A DNA stretch of 64,000 nt from Leisingera aquaemixtae (GTDB taxonomy: Bacteria > Pseudomonadota > Alphaproteobacteria > Rhodobacterales > Rhodobacteraceae), in NCBI RefSeq assembly GCF_001458395.1, contig NZ_CYSR01000010.1:86578-150577 (forward strand). Reading direction: 5' to 3'. Numbering within the stretch: position 1 is the first letter of the stretch; the number at the start of each line of letters is the position of its first letter. The position numbers and the translations under genes are program-made. The notes below the pieces were generated by a model, which did no database searches, had not been told where the DNA came from, and saw only the letters and a list, made by a program, of their open reading frames with translations. This document shows, piece after piece, positions 18,061 through 26,292 of this stretch.

Positions 18061-18933
18061 ATGTTCAAAGGCTCTATGCCAGCACTCGTCACCCCGTTTT
18101 CGAACGGCGAGCTGGATCTGGATGCGCTCAAACGCTTGGTGGAATGGCAGATTGCCGAAGGCTCCAGCGCCCTGGTGCCGGTCGGCACGACCGGCGAAAG
18201 CCCGACGCTGACCCACGAAGAGCATGAAACCGTCATCGCCGAAGTGGTCAAGGCTGCGGCAGGCCGGGTGCCGGTGATTGCAGGTGCTGGCTCCAACAAC
18301 ACCGTTGAGATGATTCGATTCGTCGAGTTTGCCGAGAAGGTCGGCGCCGATGCCGCCCTGGTTGTGACGCCCTATTACAACAAGCCGACTCAGCGCGGCA
18401 TGGTGCAGCATTTCACGGCAGCGCATGACTGCGCCGGCATCCCAATCATCATTTACAACATTCCCGGCCGCTCGGTTGTCGACATGACGCCTGCAACCAT
18501 GGGTGAGCTGGCCAAGCTGCCGCGCATCGTGGGTGTGAAGGACGCCACCGGCGATCTGGCCCGCGTCAGCCAGCAGCGCGCGTCCTGCGGTGCGGACTTC
18601 ATCCAGCTGTCCGGCGAAGATGCCACTGCGCTGGGCTTTAACGCCCACGGCGGCGTCGGCTGCATCTCGGTGACCGCCAACGTGGCGCCGAAGCTCTGCG
18701 CCGAGTTCCAGGCGGCAACCCTGGCGGGCGATTTTGCCAAGGCGCTGGAGTATCAGGACAAGCTGATGCCGCTGCATGAAGCGATCTTCATCGAGCCGGG
18801 CCTGGCAGGCGCAAAATACGGTCTCAGCAAGCTGGGCATGTGCAGCGAAGAAGTGCGCTCGCCGCTGACCACGCTGGAAGACAGCACCAAGGCGGCCATT
18901 GATGCTGCCATGGCCCACGCGGGCCTGCTCTGA
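18061..18933 (+). CDS. dapA: 4-hydroxy-tetrahydrodipicolinate synthase
   Basis: This 290-residue TIM-barrel aldolase starts [20 protein letters not shown], with AAAAGGGAGCGTGCCC upstream; an open frame extending to 17974 is leader sequence. The conserved [10 protein letters not shown] (42-50), [15 protein letters not shown] and Schiff-base Lys160 in VGVKDATGD are all present. It condenses pyruvate with aspartate semialdehyde in lysine and diaminopimelate synthesis. It is divergent from slt over 131 bp. A hairpin follows 25 bp after the stop. Confidence 0.97.
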   Translation: MFKGSMPALVTPFSNGELDLDALKRLVEWQIAEGSSALVPVGTTGESPTLTHEEHETVIAEVVKAAAGRVPVIAGAGSNNTVEMIRFVEFAEKVGADAALVVTPYYNKPTQRGMVQHFTAAHDCAGIPIIIYNIPGRSVVDMTPATMGELAKLPRIVGVKDATGDLARVSQQRASCGADFIQLSGEDATALGFNAHGGVGCISVTANVAPKLCAEFQAATLAGDFAKALEYQDKLMPLHEAIFIEPGLAGAKYGLSKLGMCSEEVRSPLTTLEDSTKAAIDAAMAHAGLL

Positions 18934-18957
18934 CCCCGGATCCAGTCAGGCAATGCC

Positions 18958-18984
18958 GGGCGGCCTCCTCACGGAGCGCCGCCC
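18958..18984 (+). terminator. hairpin terminator of dapA
   Basis: GGGCGGC-CTCC pairs with GGAG-GCCGCCC with one bulged base and a TCAC loop, followed by ATTCTC. It lies between dapA (+) and the ECF sigma gene (-). Confidence 0.6.
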
Positions 18985-19043
18985 ATTCTCAATCCAGGCC
19001 CCCTGTTCACCTGGCTGAAAATATCCCGGGGTGAATTGCCCCG

Positions 19044-19955
19044 TCAGGGGCAAGAGGGGCCGGCCCCTTCTGACTGCATCAGCGGCTCCGCCAGATGCCG
19101 CATCTTGTCCGGGTTGCGGGTCACGTAGATACGGGCAATCCGCCCGTTCCAGACTTCCAGCGCGATGGCCTGAAGGATGCCGTCCGGTTCACGGCTCAAA
19201 ATGGCGGGCAGGCCGTTCAGCTGGCACAGCCGCCAGTGCTCCGGCAGACCGCGCCCGGCCTTGCGGGCCAGCCCCTCGCACAGCCGCAGCACGCGCTCAA
19301 GCCCGTAAATCGGGTTCAGCGTGGCCATTGCCTTGCCGCCGCCATCGGAGATCAGCTGAACCTCCTGCGCCAGTATCTGCGTCAGAGCCGCGGTGTCGCC
19401 CGTTCTGGACGCGCGGAAAAACGCCTCGGCCAGATCCCGCCCCTGATCGGGATTTGCCGGCGCCTGCGGGCGCAGCCGCTGCACCTTGCGCCGGGCGCGT
19501 GCGGCCAGCTGGCGGCAGGCTGCGGAAGACCGGTTCAGCGCGGCGGAAACATCGTCATACGAGCTGTCGAAGATGTCGTGCAGCAGAAAGGCTGCGCGCT
19601 CCAGCGGCGACAGGGTCTCCAGCGCCAGCAGCAGCGCAACGGAGACGTCATGGTCCAGATGCTCAGCCGGGTCGTCGGTCAGCAAGGGTTCGGGCAGCCA
19701 TTCGCCGGGATAGGTTTCCCGCCTGGCGCGGGCCGATTTCAGCTGGTCCAGGCACAGCCTTGTGGTGATCCGCATCAGATACCCGGTCGCGTCTTGCACC
19801 TGTGCCTGCGGTGCCGCCTGCCAGCGCAGATAGGCGTCCTGCAGGATGTCTTCGGCGTCGCTGACGGTGCCCAGCATCCGGTAGGCGGCCGCAAACAATC
19901 GCGGCCGCGCGGTCAGGAACGCATTGGTTCCGTCCTTTTCTTGCTGAGCTGTCAC
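19044..19955 (-). CDS. ECF41-group RNA polymerase sigma factor with SnoaL-like C-terminal domain
   Basis: This 303-residue protein starts at a GTG overlapping the stop of the upstream gene (GTGA). Sigma2 (about 13-80) has RMLGTVSDAEDILQDAYLRW, and sigma4 (about 108-160) has LSPLERAAFLLHDIFDSSYD. The fused C-terminal domain is the ECF41 hallmark, and all three group signatures are present: WLPEP in the linker (86-90), DGGGK (204-208) and NPDKM (281-285, usually NPDKL). In this group the C-terminal domain tunes sigma activity in place of a separate anti-sigma factor. The upstream partner gene is a carboxymuconolactone decarboxylase homologue, as is typical of the group. Confidence 0.93.
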   Translation of the reverse strand: MTAQQEKDGTNAFLTARPRLFAAAYRMLGTVSDAEDILQDAYLRWQAAPQAQVQDATGYLMRITTRLCLDQLKSARARRETYPGEWLPEPLLTDDPAEHLDHDVSVALLLALETLSPLERAAFLLHDIFDSSYDDVSAALNRSSAACRQLAARARRKVQRLRPQAPANPDQGRDLAEAFFRASRTGDTAALTQILAQEVQLISDGGGKAMATLNPIYGLERVLRLCEGLARKAGRGLPEHWRLCQLNGLPAILSREPDGILQAIALEVWNGRIARIYVTRNPDKMRHLAEPLMQSEGAGPSCP

Positions 19956-20413
19956 GCGGCATTGGCCTCCTGCGCGGCAGGATGCGGGGTGCGGAAACCG
20001 ATTGCAATCCGGTTCCAGGCGTTGATGGCACTGATCAGCAGTGTCAGCAGCACCTGCTCGCGCGGGGAAAACAGCTGCGCAACGTTCTCGTAAATTGCAT
20101 CCGGTGCGCCGCTGGCCTCCACCCGGGTCAGCGCCTCGGTCCAGGCCAGGGCGGCCCGCTCGCGGTCCGAATACAGCGAGGACTCGCGCCAGGCGTTCAG
20201 CAGCTGCATCCGGTCCTCGCTTTCGCCATGGGCGCGCAGGTCGCGGCTGTGCATGTGGATGCAGAAGGCGCAGCCGTTGATTTGCGAGGCGCGCAGTTTC
20301 ACCAGTTCCACCAGGCTGTGCTCAAGGGTGCTGTCCTTGAACAGCTTTTCCTGCTCCAGCATCGGCTGAAACAGGTCAGGCGCGGCGGCGAAATGGTCAA
20401 GGCGTTGGGTCAT
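19952..20413 (-). CDS. carboxymuconolactone decarboxylase / AhpD-like protein, ECF41 target
   Basis: This 153-residue protein starts MTQRLDHFAAAPDLFQPMLE, with AAAGGAACAG before the ATG at 20413; the longer upstream frame is spurious. The AhpD-type redox motif C48-A-F-C51-x3-H55 is intact, so a thiol-dependent peroxidase or disulfide reductase activity is more likely than decarboxylation. ECF41 sigma factors are typically encoded next to such carboxymuconolactone decarboxylase, oxidoreductase or epimerase genes and drive their expression. The stop overlaps the sigma factor start, giving a two-gene operon. An ECF41-like promoter lies upstream at 20447-20473. Confidence 0.9.
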   Translation of the reverse strand: MTQRLDHFAAAPDLFQPMLEQEKLFKDSTLEHSLVELVKLRASQINGCAFCIHMHSRDLRAHGESEDRMQLLNAWRESSLYSDRERAALAWTEALTRVEASGAPDAIYENVAQLFSPREQVLLTLLISAINAWNRIAIGFRTPHPAAQEANAA

Positions 20414-20446
20414 CAATCTGTTCCTTTCTGATGGCTTCAGGAACAG

Positions 20447-20473
20447 GACGAGGCAGCCGGGCGGTTTGTGACA
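20447..20473 (-). promoter_or_regulatory. ECF41-type promoter
   Basis: On the minus strand TGTCACA (20467-20473) is followed after exactly 16 nt by CGTC (20447-20450), 33 bp upstream of the AhpD-like start. This matches the -35/-10 pair I recall for ECF41 factors and implies autoregulation of the two-gene operon. Confidence 0.8.
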
Positions 20474-20492
20474 TGCCGTCAGGAAAATGCTG

Positions 20493-20528
20493 AAAAAAAA
20501 TCCGGGGCACCTCGTTCGGGCGCCCCGG
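20493..20528 (-). terminator. intrinsic terminator of the soe operon
   Basis: On the minus strand the CCGGGGC stem (20522-20528 with 20502-20508) is followed by A plus an eight-T run (complement of 20493-20500), immediately after the soeC stop. It marks the end of the tau-soe transcription direction and separates it from the ECF41 operon. Confidence 0.9.
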
Positions 20529-20534
20529 CGTGTG

Positions 20535-21422
20535 TCAGCGCTTGCCGTAATATAGGCCGACCACATGTTCGGCCTGGGCAAAGAACAGCCAGCGCGAGAC
20601 CGCGACGCCTGCGAGATGCGACAGCACCGCGAGGGCTGCAAGCAGATGCTTGACCGCAAAGCCCTGCACCGGTGTCAGGATCAGCAGCAGAGGCAGCGCA
20701 AAACCGAGGACAAAGGCAATGATCCGCAGCTTTTGCGCGTGCTTGCGGCCCACCACATGCACAAACTCCCGCAACAGATAGTTGGAACCGGTGTGCGGCG
20801 GCTCAAAGGCCCGCACAGCGCCGCGGCCGCCCAGGCCGGTGGCGGTGCCCAGATTGGTGCCGGAGGTTTCCAGCGCCCGGTCCCCTTTGGCCCAATAGGC
20901 CAGCTGCACCGCGCCTGCGATGGCCAGCAGCCAGGGTGCCAAATCTTCTGCCCCGGCCAGCAGCGCACCGCCAGCCAGGCTGAAGGACAGAAACACTGCG
21001 GGCGTCAGTTCCATGTTCCAGCGCGGGATGGCTTTAAGCTGGGTGTAGATCATTGAGGTGGTGAAGACGGTTGCGAGGCTCAGGCCCGCGCCGGTCCAGC
21101 CCAAAAGCGTCCAGTGGCTGTCCAGGAACACCGCGCCAAAAGCGTAGAGCGCCATGACGATCAGGGCAGCGACGGCGCAGACGCCCTCCCGCGACAGCCA
21201 GCTGGTTTTCCATTGCGTGAGGGCTCGCCAGGCCCGCTCCGGGCGGCCGAGGTGGAAGGTCGAGGCCAGCAGCCCGCCAACCGCGAGCGCATAGGCGATG
21301 GCGTAGAATACAAAGGCCACGGTGCCGGTCACCGCGGGCAGGCCGAGGCCCAGGAAGACCAGCAGTCCAAAGCCCAGGCCGGAGAATGTGGTGAACAGGA
21401 TGACGGATGGTGCGGGATGCAT
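20535..21422 (-). CDS. soeC: sulfite dehydrogenase membrane subunit SoeC (NrfD/DmsC-like)
   Basis: This 295-residue integral membrane protein starts MHPAPSVILFTTFSGLGFGL, its ATG overlapping the soeB stop by one base (TGATG). Eight or so hydrophobic helices and the DmsC-type segments (FHLGRPERAWRALTQWKTSWLSREG near residue 60) identify a DmsC-family quinone-linked anchor. In the cytoplasmic SoeABC complex it passes electrons from sulfite oxidation to the quinone pool. It is the last gene before a strong terminator. The family also includes DMSO and polysulfide reductase anchors; the neighbouring taurine genes support the sulfite role. Confidence 0.9.
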   Translation of the reverse strand: MHPAPSVILFTTFSGLGFGLLVFLGLGLPAVTGTVAFVFYAIAYALAVGGLLASTFHLGRPERAWRALTQWKTSWLSREGVCAVAALIVMALYAFGAVFLDSHWTLLGWTGAGLSLATVFTTSMIYTQLKAIPRWNMELTPAVFLSFSLAGGALLAGAEDLAPWLLAIAGAVQLAYWAKGDRALETSGTNLGTATGLGGRGAVRAFEPPHTGSNYLLREFVHVVGRKHAQKLRIIAFVLGFALPLLLILTPVQGFAVKHLLAALAVLSHLAGVAVSRWLFFAQAEHVVGLYYGKR

Positions 21423-22198
21423 CAGTTCGCCCCCCCCGAAGACTGGCCCGGAAGTTTGTCGAGTGCCTTGTCCAGCCATGCGAGGAAGCCTTGCGGCTCT
21501 TCGGCGACCGGTGCCAGCAGCGGGGCGAGGATATCGATCTGATCCTCGATCCGGTCTTTGGGCCGGGGCGGCAGGTATTTGTTCACCGGCTTGGTGCCCA
21601 TTTCCGGCATCAGGTCCATGCCGCCGCGCTCCGCCACCAGTTTGGAGACATCGCTGTCCGGATCGCCCAGATCGCCAAAATGGCGCGCGCCTGCGGGACA
21701 GGTCCGCACGCAGGACGGGGTGCGGTCTATCTCCGGCAGGTTCTCATTATAGATCCGGTCCACGCAAAGGGTGCATTTCTTCATCACGCCCTCGGCCAGG
21801 TCCAGTTCGCGCGCGCCATAGGGGCAGGACCAGGCACACAGTCCGCAGCCGATGCAGTGGTCCTCGTTCACCAGAACGATGCCGTCCTCCACGCGCTTGT
21901 AGCTGGCACCGGTCGGACAGACAGTGACGCACGGCGCGTCCTCGCAGTGCAGGCAGGATTTGGGGAAGTGGATCAACTGCGCGTGGCCGTGCTCGGGCTG
22001 GACTTCATAGGAATGCACCCGGTTCAGAAAAGTCCCCGACGGATCGCCGCCGTAGGGCTCTTGATCCGACAGCGGAGCACCGTAGTTTTCCGTGTTCCAG
22101 CCTTTGCAGGAGATCACGCAGGCATGGCAGCCGACGCAGGTGTCCAGGTCGATGACCAGGCCCATCTTGCGGTCTGTCTTGGCGGGAAGCTCAGTCAT
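21422..22198 (-). CDS. soeB: sulfite dehydrogenase iron-sulfur subunit SoeB
   Basis: This 258-residue DmsB-like protein starts MTELPAKTDRKMGLVIDLDT, with GGAGGTGCCCGGA upstream. Four 4Fe-4S cluster motifs are visible: CVGCHACVISC, CLHCEDAPCVTVCP, CIGCGLCAWSCP and CTLC with the later CVRTCP. It relays electrons from the molybdenum subunit SoeA to SoeC. There is no signal peptide, consistent with a cytoplasmic complex. Between soeA and soeB lie two AT-rich perfect hairpins. The C-terminal extension after residue 190 is Pro-rich and variable. Confidence 0.92.
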   Translation of the reverse strand: MTELPAKTDRKMGLVIDLDTCVGCHACVISCKGWNTENYGAPLSDQEPYGGDPSGTFLNRVHSYEVQPEHGHAQLIHFPKSCLHCEDAPCVTVCPTGASYKRVEDGIVLVNEDHCIGCGLCAWSCPYGARELDLAEGVMKKCTLCVDRIYNENLPEIDRTPSCVRTCPAGARHFGDLGDPDSDVSKLVAERGGMDLMPEMGTKPVNKYLPPRPKDRIEDQIDILAPLLAPVAEEPQGFLAWLDKALDKLPGQSSGGAN

Positions 22199-22227
22199 TC
22201 CGGGCACCTCCGTTGCGGGGTTGCGGA

Positions 22228-22276
22228 CCAAGACTTTTCAGAAAAGTCTTGGCAAAATTTTTCGCAAAAATTTTGC
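22228..22276. repeat. two tandem AT-rich perfect inverted repeats in the soeA-soeB junction
   Basis: IR1 has 12-bp perfect arms, 22228-22239 and 22241-22252 (CCAAGACTTTTC and its complement) around a single A. IR2 has 11-bp perfect arms, 22252-22262 and 22266-22276 (GCAAAATTTTT and its complement) around CGC. They share base 22252 and fill almost the whole intercistronic gap, starting 4 nt after the soeA stop. The block is strikingly AT-rich compared with its surroundings. It could be an mRNA processing or stabilising element, or a dispersed genomic repeat. Confidence 0.85.
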
Positions 22277-22280
22277 ACTG

Positions 22281-25103
22281 TCATTTGCCGACCTTCCATT
22301 TCAGTTCTTCCGGGCCGGTGCCGACGGGCGACTGCTGCGCCGGGAAGGCTGGCTGGCTTTCCTGCAGGCCGTCCGGGGCGGCGGCCTTTTCGATTTTGAC
22401 CTTGAGGTCGAACCAGGCCGCCTGGCCGGTGATGGGATCGGAGTTGGCCCACCGCATACCGTCGCCTTTGGGCGGCAGCAGCTCGTGGATCAGATGGTTC
22501 AAAAGAAAACCCTTGGTGGCCTCGGGCGCGTCCTGTTCCAGCGCCCAGGCGCCCTTGCGCTTGCCGATGGCATTCCAGGTCCAGACAGTGTTTTCGTTCA
22601 GCGCCGCCATTTCCATCACCGGCACGGTGATCGACCCGTGCGGCGACGAAACCTTGGCCCAGTCGCCGTCTTGCAGCCCGTGCTCGCGCATCAGCCTCGT
22701 CGGGACATAAAGCGGATTACGGCCGTGCAGCTGGCGCAGCCAGGCGTTCTGGGTGCCCCAGGAGTGATACATCGCCATCGGCCGCTGGGTCAGCGCGTTG
22801 ACGGTGAAGCCCTCATTGCCCTGCTGATCCGTCTCATACCAGATCGGCAGCGGGTCCATCACCGCCTTCAGCCGCTGGCGCAGGTGATCCGGCGGCTGGC
22901 GGTTGCCGTGGCCTTCGGCGGCCAGCTGGAACTTGCGCATCGGCTCCACATAGAGCTGGAACAGATAGGGCTGCGGGCTGTCATAAATCCCCATGCCCAC
23001 CGCCCAGTCCTGATAGGCCGCATTCCAGGGTTTGTAGTAATCCGCGCCTTGCGGGATGTGCGCCACGTAAAAGCCGCCGTTTTCGATGTAGCGGTTCAGC
23101 TGATCCGGGTTCACCTCGCCGCGGCCTTCCTTGTCGCCGTTCTCCCCGCGGAAGCCTGCGAGCGGCCCGATGCCGGGTTTGCGTTCGTGGTTGACGATAT
23201 AGTCGGCGTAATCCTTCCACTTGGGGCTGCCATCGGCGTTGGTGAATCCCGGCAGGCTCATCCGGTTGGCCAGCTCGATCAGCACCGACTGGAAGCCGCG
23301 CACATCGCGGTCGGGCTCAATCACCGGCCAGCGGATCGCATCGGCCGCCGCATCCGCCTCGCAGATCGGACGGTCCAGCAGCGAAATGCAATCGTGGCGT
23401 TCCAGATAGGTGGTGTCGGGCAGGATCAGGTCCGCATAGGCCACCATCTCCGACGAATAGGCGTCGGAATAGATGATGTGCGGGATCATATAGCCGCCGT
23501 CGTCGTTGCGGGCGCTCAGCATCTCCATCACGCCCTTGGTGTTCATGGAAGAGTTCCACGACATGTTGGCCATGTACATGAACAAGGTGTCGATCTTGTA
23601 GGGATCGCCCGCATGGGCGTTGGAGATCACCATGTGCATCAGCCCGTGGGCCGACATCGGGTTTTCCCAGGTGAACGCCTTGTCGATGCGCTGGGGATTG
23701 CCGTTTTCGTCCAGCAGCAGATCGTCGGGGCCGCGCGGGAAGCCGAGGTGCGGTCCATCCAGAGGGCGGCCGGGACGGCGGTCGCCGTGCGGGGTAGGGT
23801 GCGCCTCGACGGGTTTGGGGTAGGGCGGCTTGAAACGGAAGCCGCCGGGCACCTCCACGGTGCCCAGAAGGATCTGCAGCACATGCAGCGCGCGGCAGGT
23901 CTGGAAGCCGTTGGCATGCGCCGACACCCCGCGCATCGCGTGCATCGACACCGGGCGGCCGGTCATCTTGCTGTGGGTTTCACCGCGGAAGTCGGTCCAT
24001 TCCACATCCAGCTCAAACGCCTCGTCAAAGGCGACGCGGGCCAGCTCGCCGGCAATGGCGCGGATGCGCGTGGCCGGGATGCCGCATTTGTCCGCAATCG
24101 CCTCTGGCGCGTAGTCCGGCGACAGATAGCGCTCCGCCATCAGGTGGAAGACAGGGCGGTGGGTGACGCCGTCCCGTTCGTAAACCGCTGTCAGGTCCGG
24201 GCGCACGCCGGGCTGGTCGAAGGGGGTGAGCTTGCCGGTGTTGCGGTCGATCACCAGCATTTTGCCGTCATCATCGCGCAGGAACAGGCCGTTGTCCGGG
24301 CCTTCGGCGGCGTTGATCAGCACCGGCGCGTTGGTGTAGCGGCTGAGATAATCGAGGTCGATCTTCCCCGCCTTCATCAGCACGTGGACCAGCGACAGGA
24401 TGAACAGCCCGTCGGTGCCGGGTGTGATGCCGACCCAGTCATCCGCCACCGCGTTATAGCCGGAGCGGATCGGGTTCACGCCGATCACCCGCGCGCCGCG
24501 CTTCTTGATCTTGCCGATGCCCATCTTGATCGGGTTGGAGTCATGGTCCTCGGCGACGCCGAACAGCATGAACAGCTTGGTGTGCTCCCAGTCGGGCTGG
24601 CCGAATTCCCAGAACGCTCCGCCCATCGTGTAGATGCCGGCGGTCGCCATGTTGACCGAGCAGAAGCCGCCGTGCGCGGCGTAGTTCGGGGTGCCGAAGT
24701 TCTGGGCCCAGAAGCTTGTGAAGCTCTGGCTCTGGTCGCGCCCGGTGAAGAAGGCCAGTTTCTGCGGCGCGGTCTCGTGCAGCTCGTTCAGCCATCCGAC
24801 GGCGGTGCTGATCGCTTCGTCCCAGGAAATCTCCCGGAACTCGCCCGATCCGCGCGGCCCCACCCGCTTGAGCGGGGCGCGCAGCCGCGACGGGGCGTTC
24901 ACCTGCATGATCCCCGCAGACCCCTTGGCGCACAGAACACCCTTGTTCACCGGGTGGTCGCGGTTGCCCTCGATATAGGCGACCTTACCGTCCTTCATGT
25001 GCACGTTGATGCCGCAGCGGCAGGCGCACATGTAGCAGGTGGTTTTCCGCACCTCGTCGGATACAGGGGGGGACGTGTCCACCCGGGGTTGCTGGAATTT
25101 CAT
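22281..25103 (-). CDS. soeA: sulfite dehydrogenase molybdopterin subunit SoeA
   Basis: This 940-residue member of the DMSO reductase family starts MKFQQPRVDTSPPVSDEVRK and has no Tat signal, as expected for the cytoplasmic SoeA. The N-terminal 4Fe-4S motif is C23-x2-C26-x3-C30-x27-C58. Bis-MGD-binding stretches follow (GRDQSQSFTSFWAQNFGTPNYA; later YHSWGTQNAWLRQLHGRNPLYV). It oxidises sulfite to sulfate, with electrons going through SoeBC to quinone. Its position directly downstream of xsc, exporter and kinase genes on the same strand fits disposal of the sulfite made by Xsc. Polysulfide or thiosulfate reductase is a less likely reading. Confidence 0.92.
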   Translation of the reverse strand: MKFQQPRVDTSPPVSDEVRKTTCYMCACRCGINVHMKDGKVAYIEGNRDHPVNKGVLCAKGSAGIMQVNAPSRLRAPLKRVGPRGSGEFREISWDEAISTAVGWLNELHETAPQKLAFFTGRDQSQSFTSFWAQNFGTPNYAAHGGFCSVNMATAGIYTMGGAFWEFGQPDWEHTKLFMLFGVAEDHDSNPIKMGIGKIKKRGARVIGVNPIRSGYNAVADDWVGITPGTDGLFILSLVHVLMKAGKIDLDYLSRYTNAPVLINAAEGPDNGLFLRDDDGKMLVIDRNTGKLTPFDQPGVRPDLTAVYERDGVTHRPVFHLMAERYLSPDYAPEAIADKCGIPATRIRAIAGELARVAFDEAFELDVEWTDFRGETHSKMTGRPVSMHAMRGVSAHANGFQTCRALHVLQILLGTVEVPGGFRFKPPYPKPVEAHPTPHGDRRPGRPLDGPHLGFPRGPDDLLLDENGNPQRIDKAFTWENPMSAHGLMHMVISNAHAGDPYKIDTLFMYMANMSWNSSMNTKGVMEMLSARNDDGGYMIPHIIYSDAYSSEMVAYADLILPDTTYLERHDCISLLDRPICEADAAADAIRWPVIEPDRDVRGFQSVLIELANRMSLPGFTNADGSPKWKDYADYIVNHERKPGIGPLAGFRGENGDKEGRGEVNPDQLNRYIENGGFYVAHIPQGADYYKPWNAAYQDWAVGMGIYDSPQPYLFQLYVEPMRKFQLAAEGHGNRQPPDHLRQRLKAVMDPLPIWYETDQQGNEGFTVNALTQRPMAMYHSWGTQNAWLRQLHGRNPLYVPTRLMREHGLQDGDWAKVSSPHGSITVPVMEMAALNENTVWTWNAIGKRKGAWALEQDAPEATKGFLLNHLIHELLPPKGDGMRWANSDPITGQAAWFDLKVKIEKAAAPDGLQESQPAFPAQQSPVGTGPEELKWKVGK

Positions 25104-25128
25104 CTGGCCTCCCTTCTGGTCTCCCCGA

Positions 25129-26160
25129 TCAGGTCAACAGCTCAATCCCCGCCAGGATCAGCCCGGCAATGAACAGAGTTTCGACGATGATCAGGGCAAT
25201 GGCCGCGCCTCCTACGGCCAGGACCTGTTTCAGATTTGTCTTCATTCCCACCGCGGCAATCGCGGTGAGCAGCAGCCAGCGCGAAGCCTGGCTGAGGAAT
25301 TCGGTAAGGGCCGGCGGGATCAGGCCAAAGGAGTTAATCCCGGCCAGCACCAGAAAGGCTATCACAAAGCCCGGCAGGATTGGCGGCCGCTTGCCGTCGC
25401 CGGGCAGCTCGGCAAAGGAGCGGATCATCAGCGAGGCCGCCAGCACGATAGGGGCCAGCATGGCCACCCGCATCAGCTTGACCAGGGTGGCGGTGTCGCC
25501 GGTCTGCTCGGAGATTGAGAAGCCCGCGCCGACCACCTGCGCCACGTCGTGAATGGTGCCGCCCAGGAACACCCCGGCCTGAAGGGAGTTCAGCTCCAGC
25601 ACATTCACCAGGATCGGATAGGCGATCATCGCCACCGTCGACAGCACCGTCACGCCCATCACCGTGAAGATCAGCCGCTCCTCGGAGCGGTCGTCACGGG
25701 GCAGGATGGCACTGATGGCCATCGCCGCCGACGCCCCGCAGATTGCCACGGAGCCTGCGGTCAGAAGCGCAAAGCGCCACTTGTGGCCAAAGAACCGCGC
25801 CACGGCGAGGCCGAAGGCAATGGTGGCGATCACGCCGCCAACAACCAGCGCGATCAGGTCCCAGCCAAGCCCCATCATCAGCACCATCGACACCCGCACC
25901 CCCAGCAAGGCCACCCCCAGCCGCAGCAGGGAGCGGGCGGAAAAGGCGATGCCCGGCACGGCCTTGCCCTCTTCGCCCAGAAAGCTGACGGCTATCCCCA
26001 GCAGCAGCGCAAGCAGCATGGCAGGGGTTGCGTAATGCTCGGCAAGGAACTGTGCGGTGATGGCGACCAGGACCGAAACCGCCACGCCCGGCAGCAGCCG
26101 GCGCAGCTTGTCTTGCAACTCACCCGATTGCAGCGAAGAGATGGGTGTCAGGATGGACAT
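25129..26160 (-). CDS. YeiH/PSE-family putative sulfate (sulfite) exporter
   Basis: The 343-residue membrane protein starts MSILTPISSLQSGELQDKLR at 26160; an upstream extension has no coding character. About ten hydrophobic helices and the family motifs LLALLLGIAVSF, GVALLGVRVS, GSVAICGASAAMA and GGTIHDVAQVVGAG identify UPF0324/YeiH. Members near sulfonate genes have been proposed to export sulfate or sulfite. It lies between ackA and soeA, 25 bp before soeA, so it is probably part of the same transcript. Together with the TauE-like protein it gives the island two candidate exporters. Confidence 0.87.
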   Translation of the reverse strand: MSILTPISSLQSGELQDKLRRLLPGVAVSVLVAITAQFLAEHYATPAMLLALLLGIAVSFLGEEGKAVPGIAFSARSLLRLGVALLGVRVSMVLMMGLGWDLIALVVGGVIATIAFGLAVARFFGHKWRFALLTAGSVAICGASAAMAISAILPRDDRSEERLIFTVMGVTVLSTVAMIAYPILVNVLELNSLQAGVFLGGTIHDVAQVVGAGFSISEQTGDTATLVKLMRVAMLAPIVLAASLMIRSFAELPGDGKRPPILPGFVIAFLVLAGINSFGLIPPALTEFLSQASRWLLLTAIAAVGMKTNLKQVLAVGGAAIALIIVETLFIAGLILAGIELLT

Positions 26161-26292
26161 GGAAGGAAACCTTGGGCATGTGGTGGAGGATGGGCTGCTG
26201 GAGACGGGGGCCGGTCGGCTGCGGGTGTATTCAGTCTGTCGCGCTGCACCTGGGATAGTTTTCCAAATCAGGCGCAAATGGAAGGAAAATGT

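Noticed and set aside
22092..25172. A 1026-codon plus-strand frame opposite soeA
   Set aside because: It is the antisense shadow of soeA. GC-rich codon bias keeps it open, and it has no recognisable domain or ribosome-binding site.
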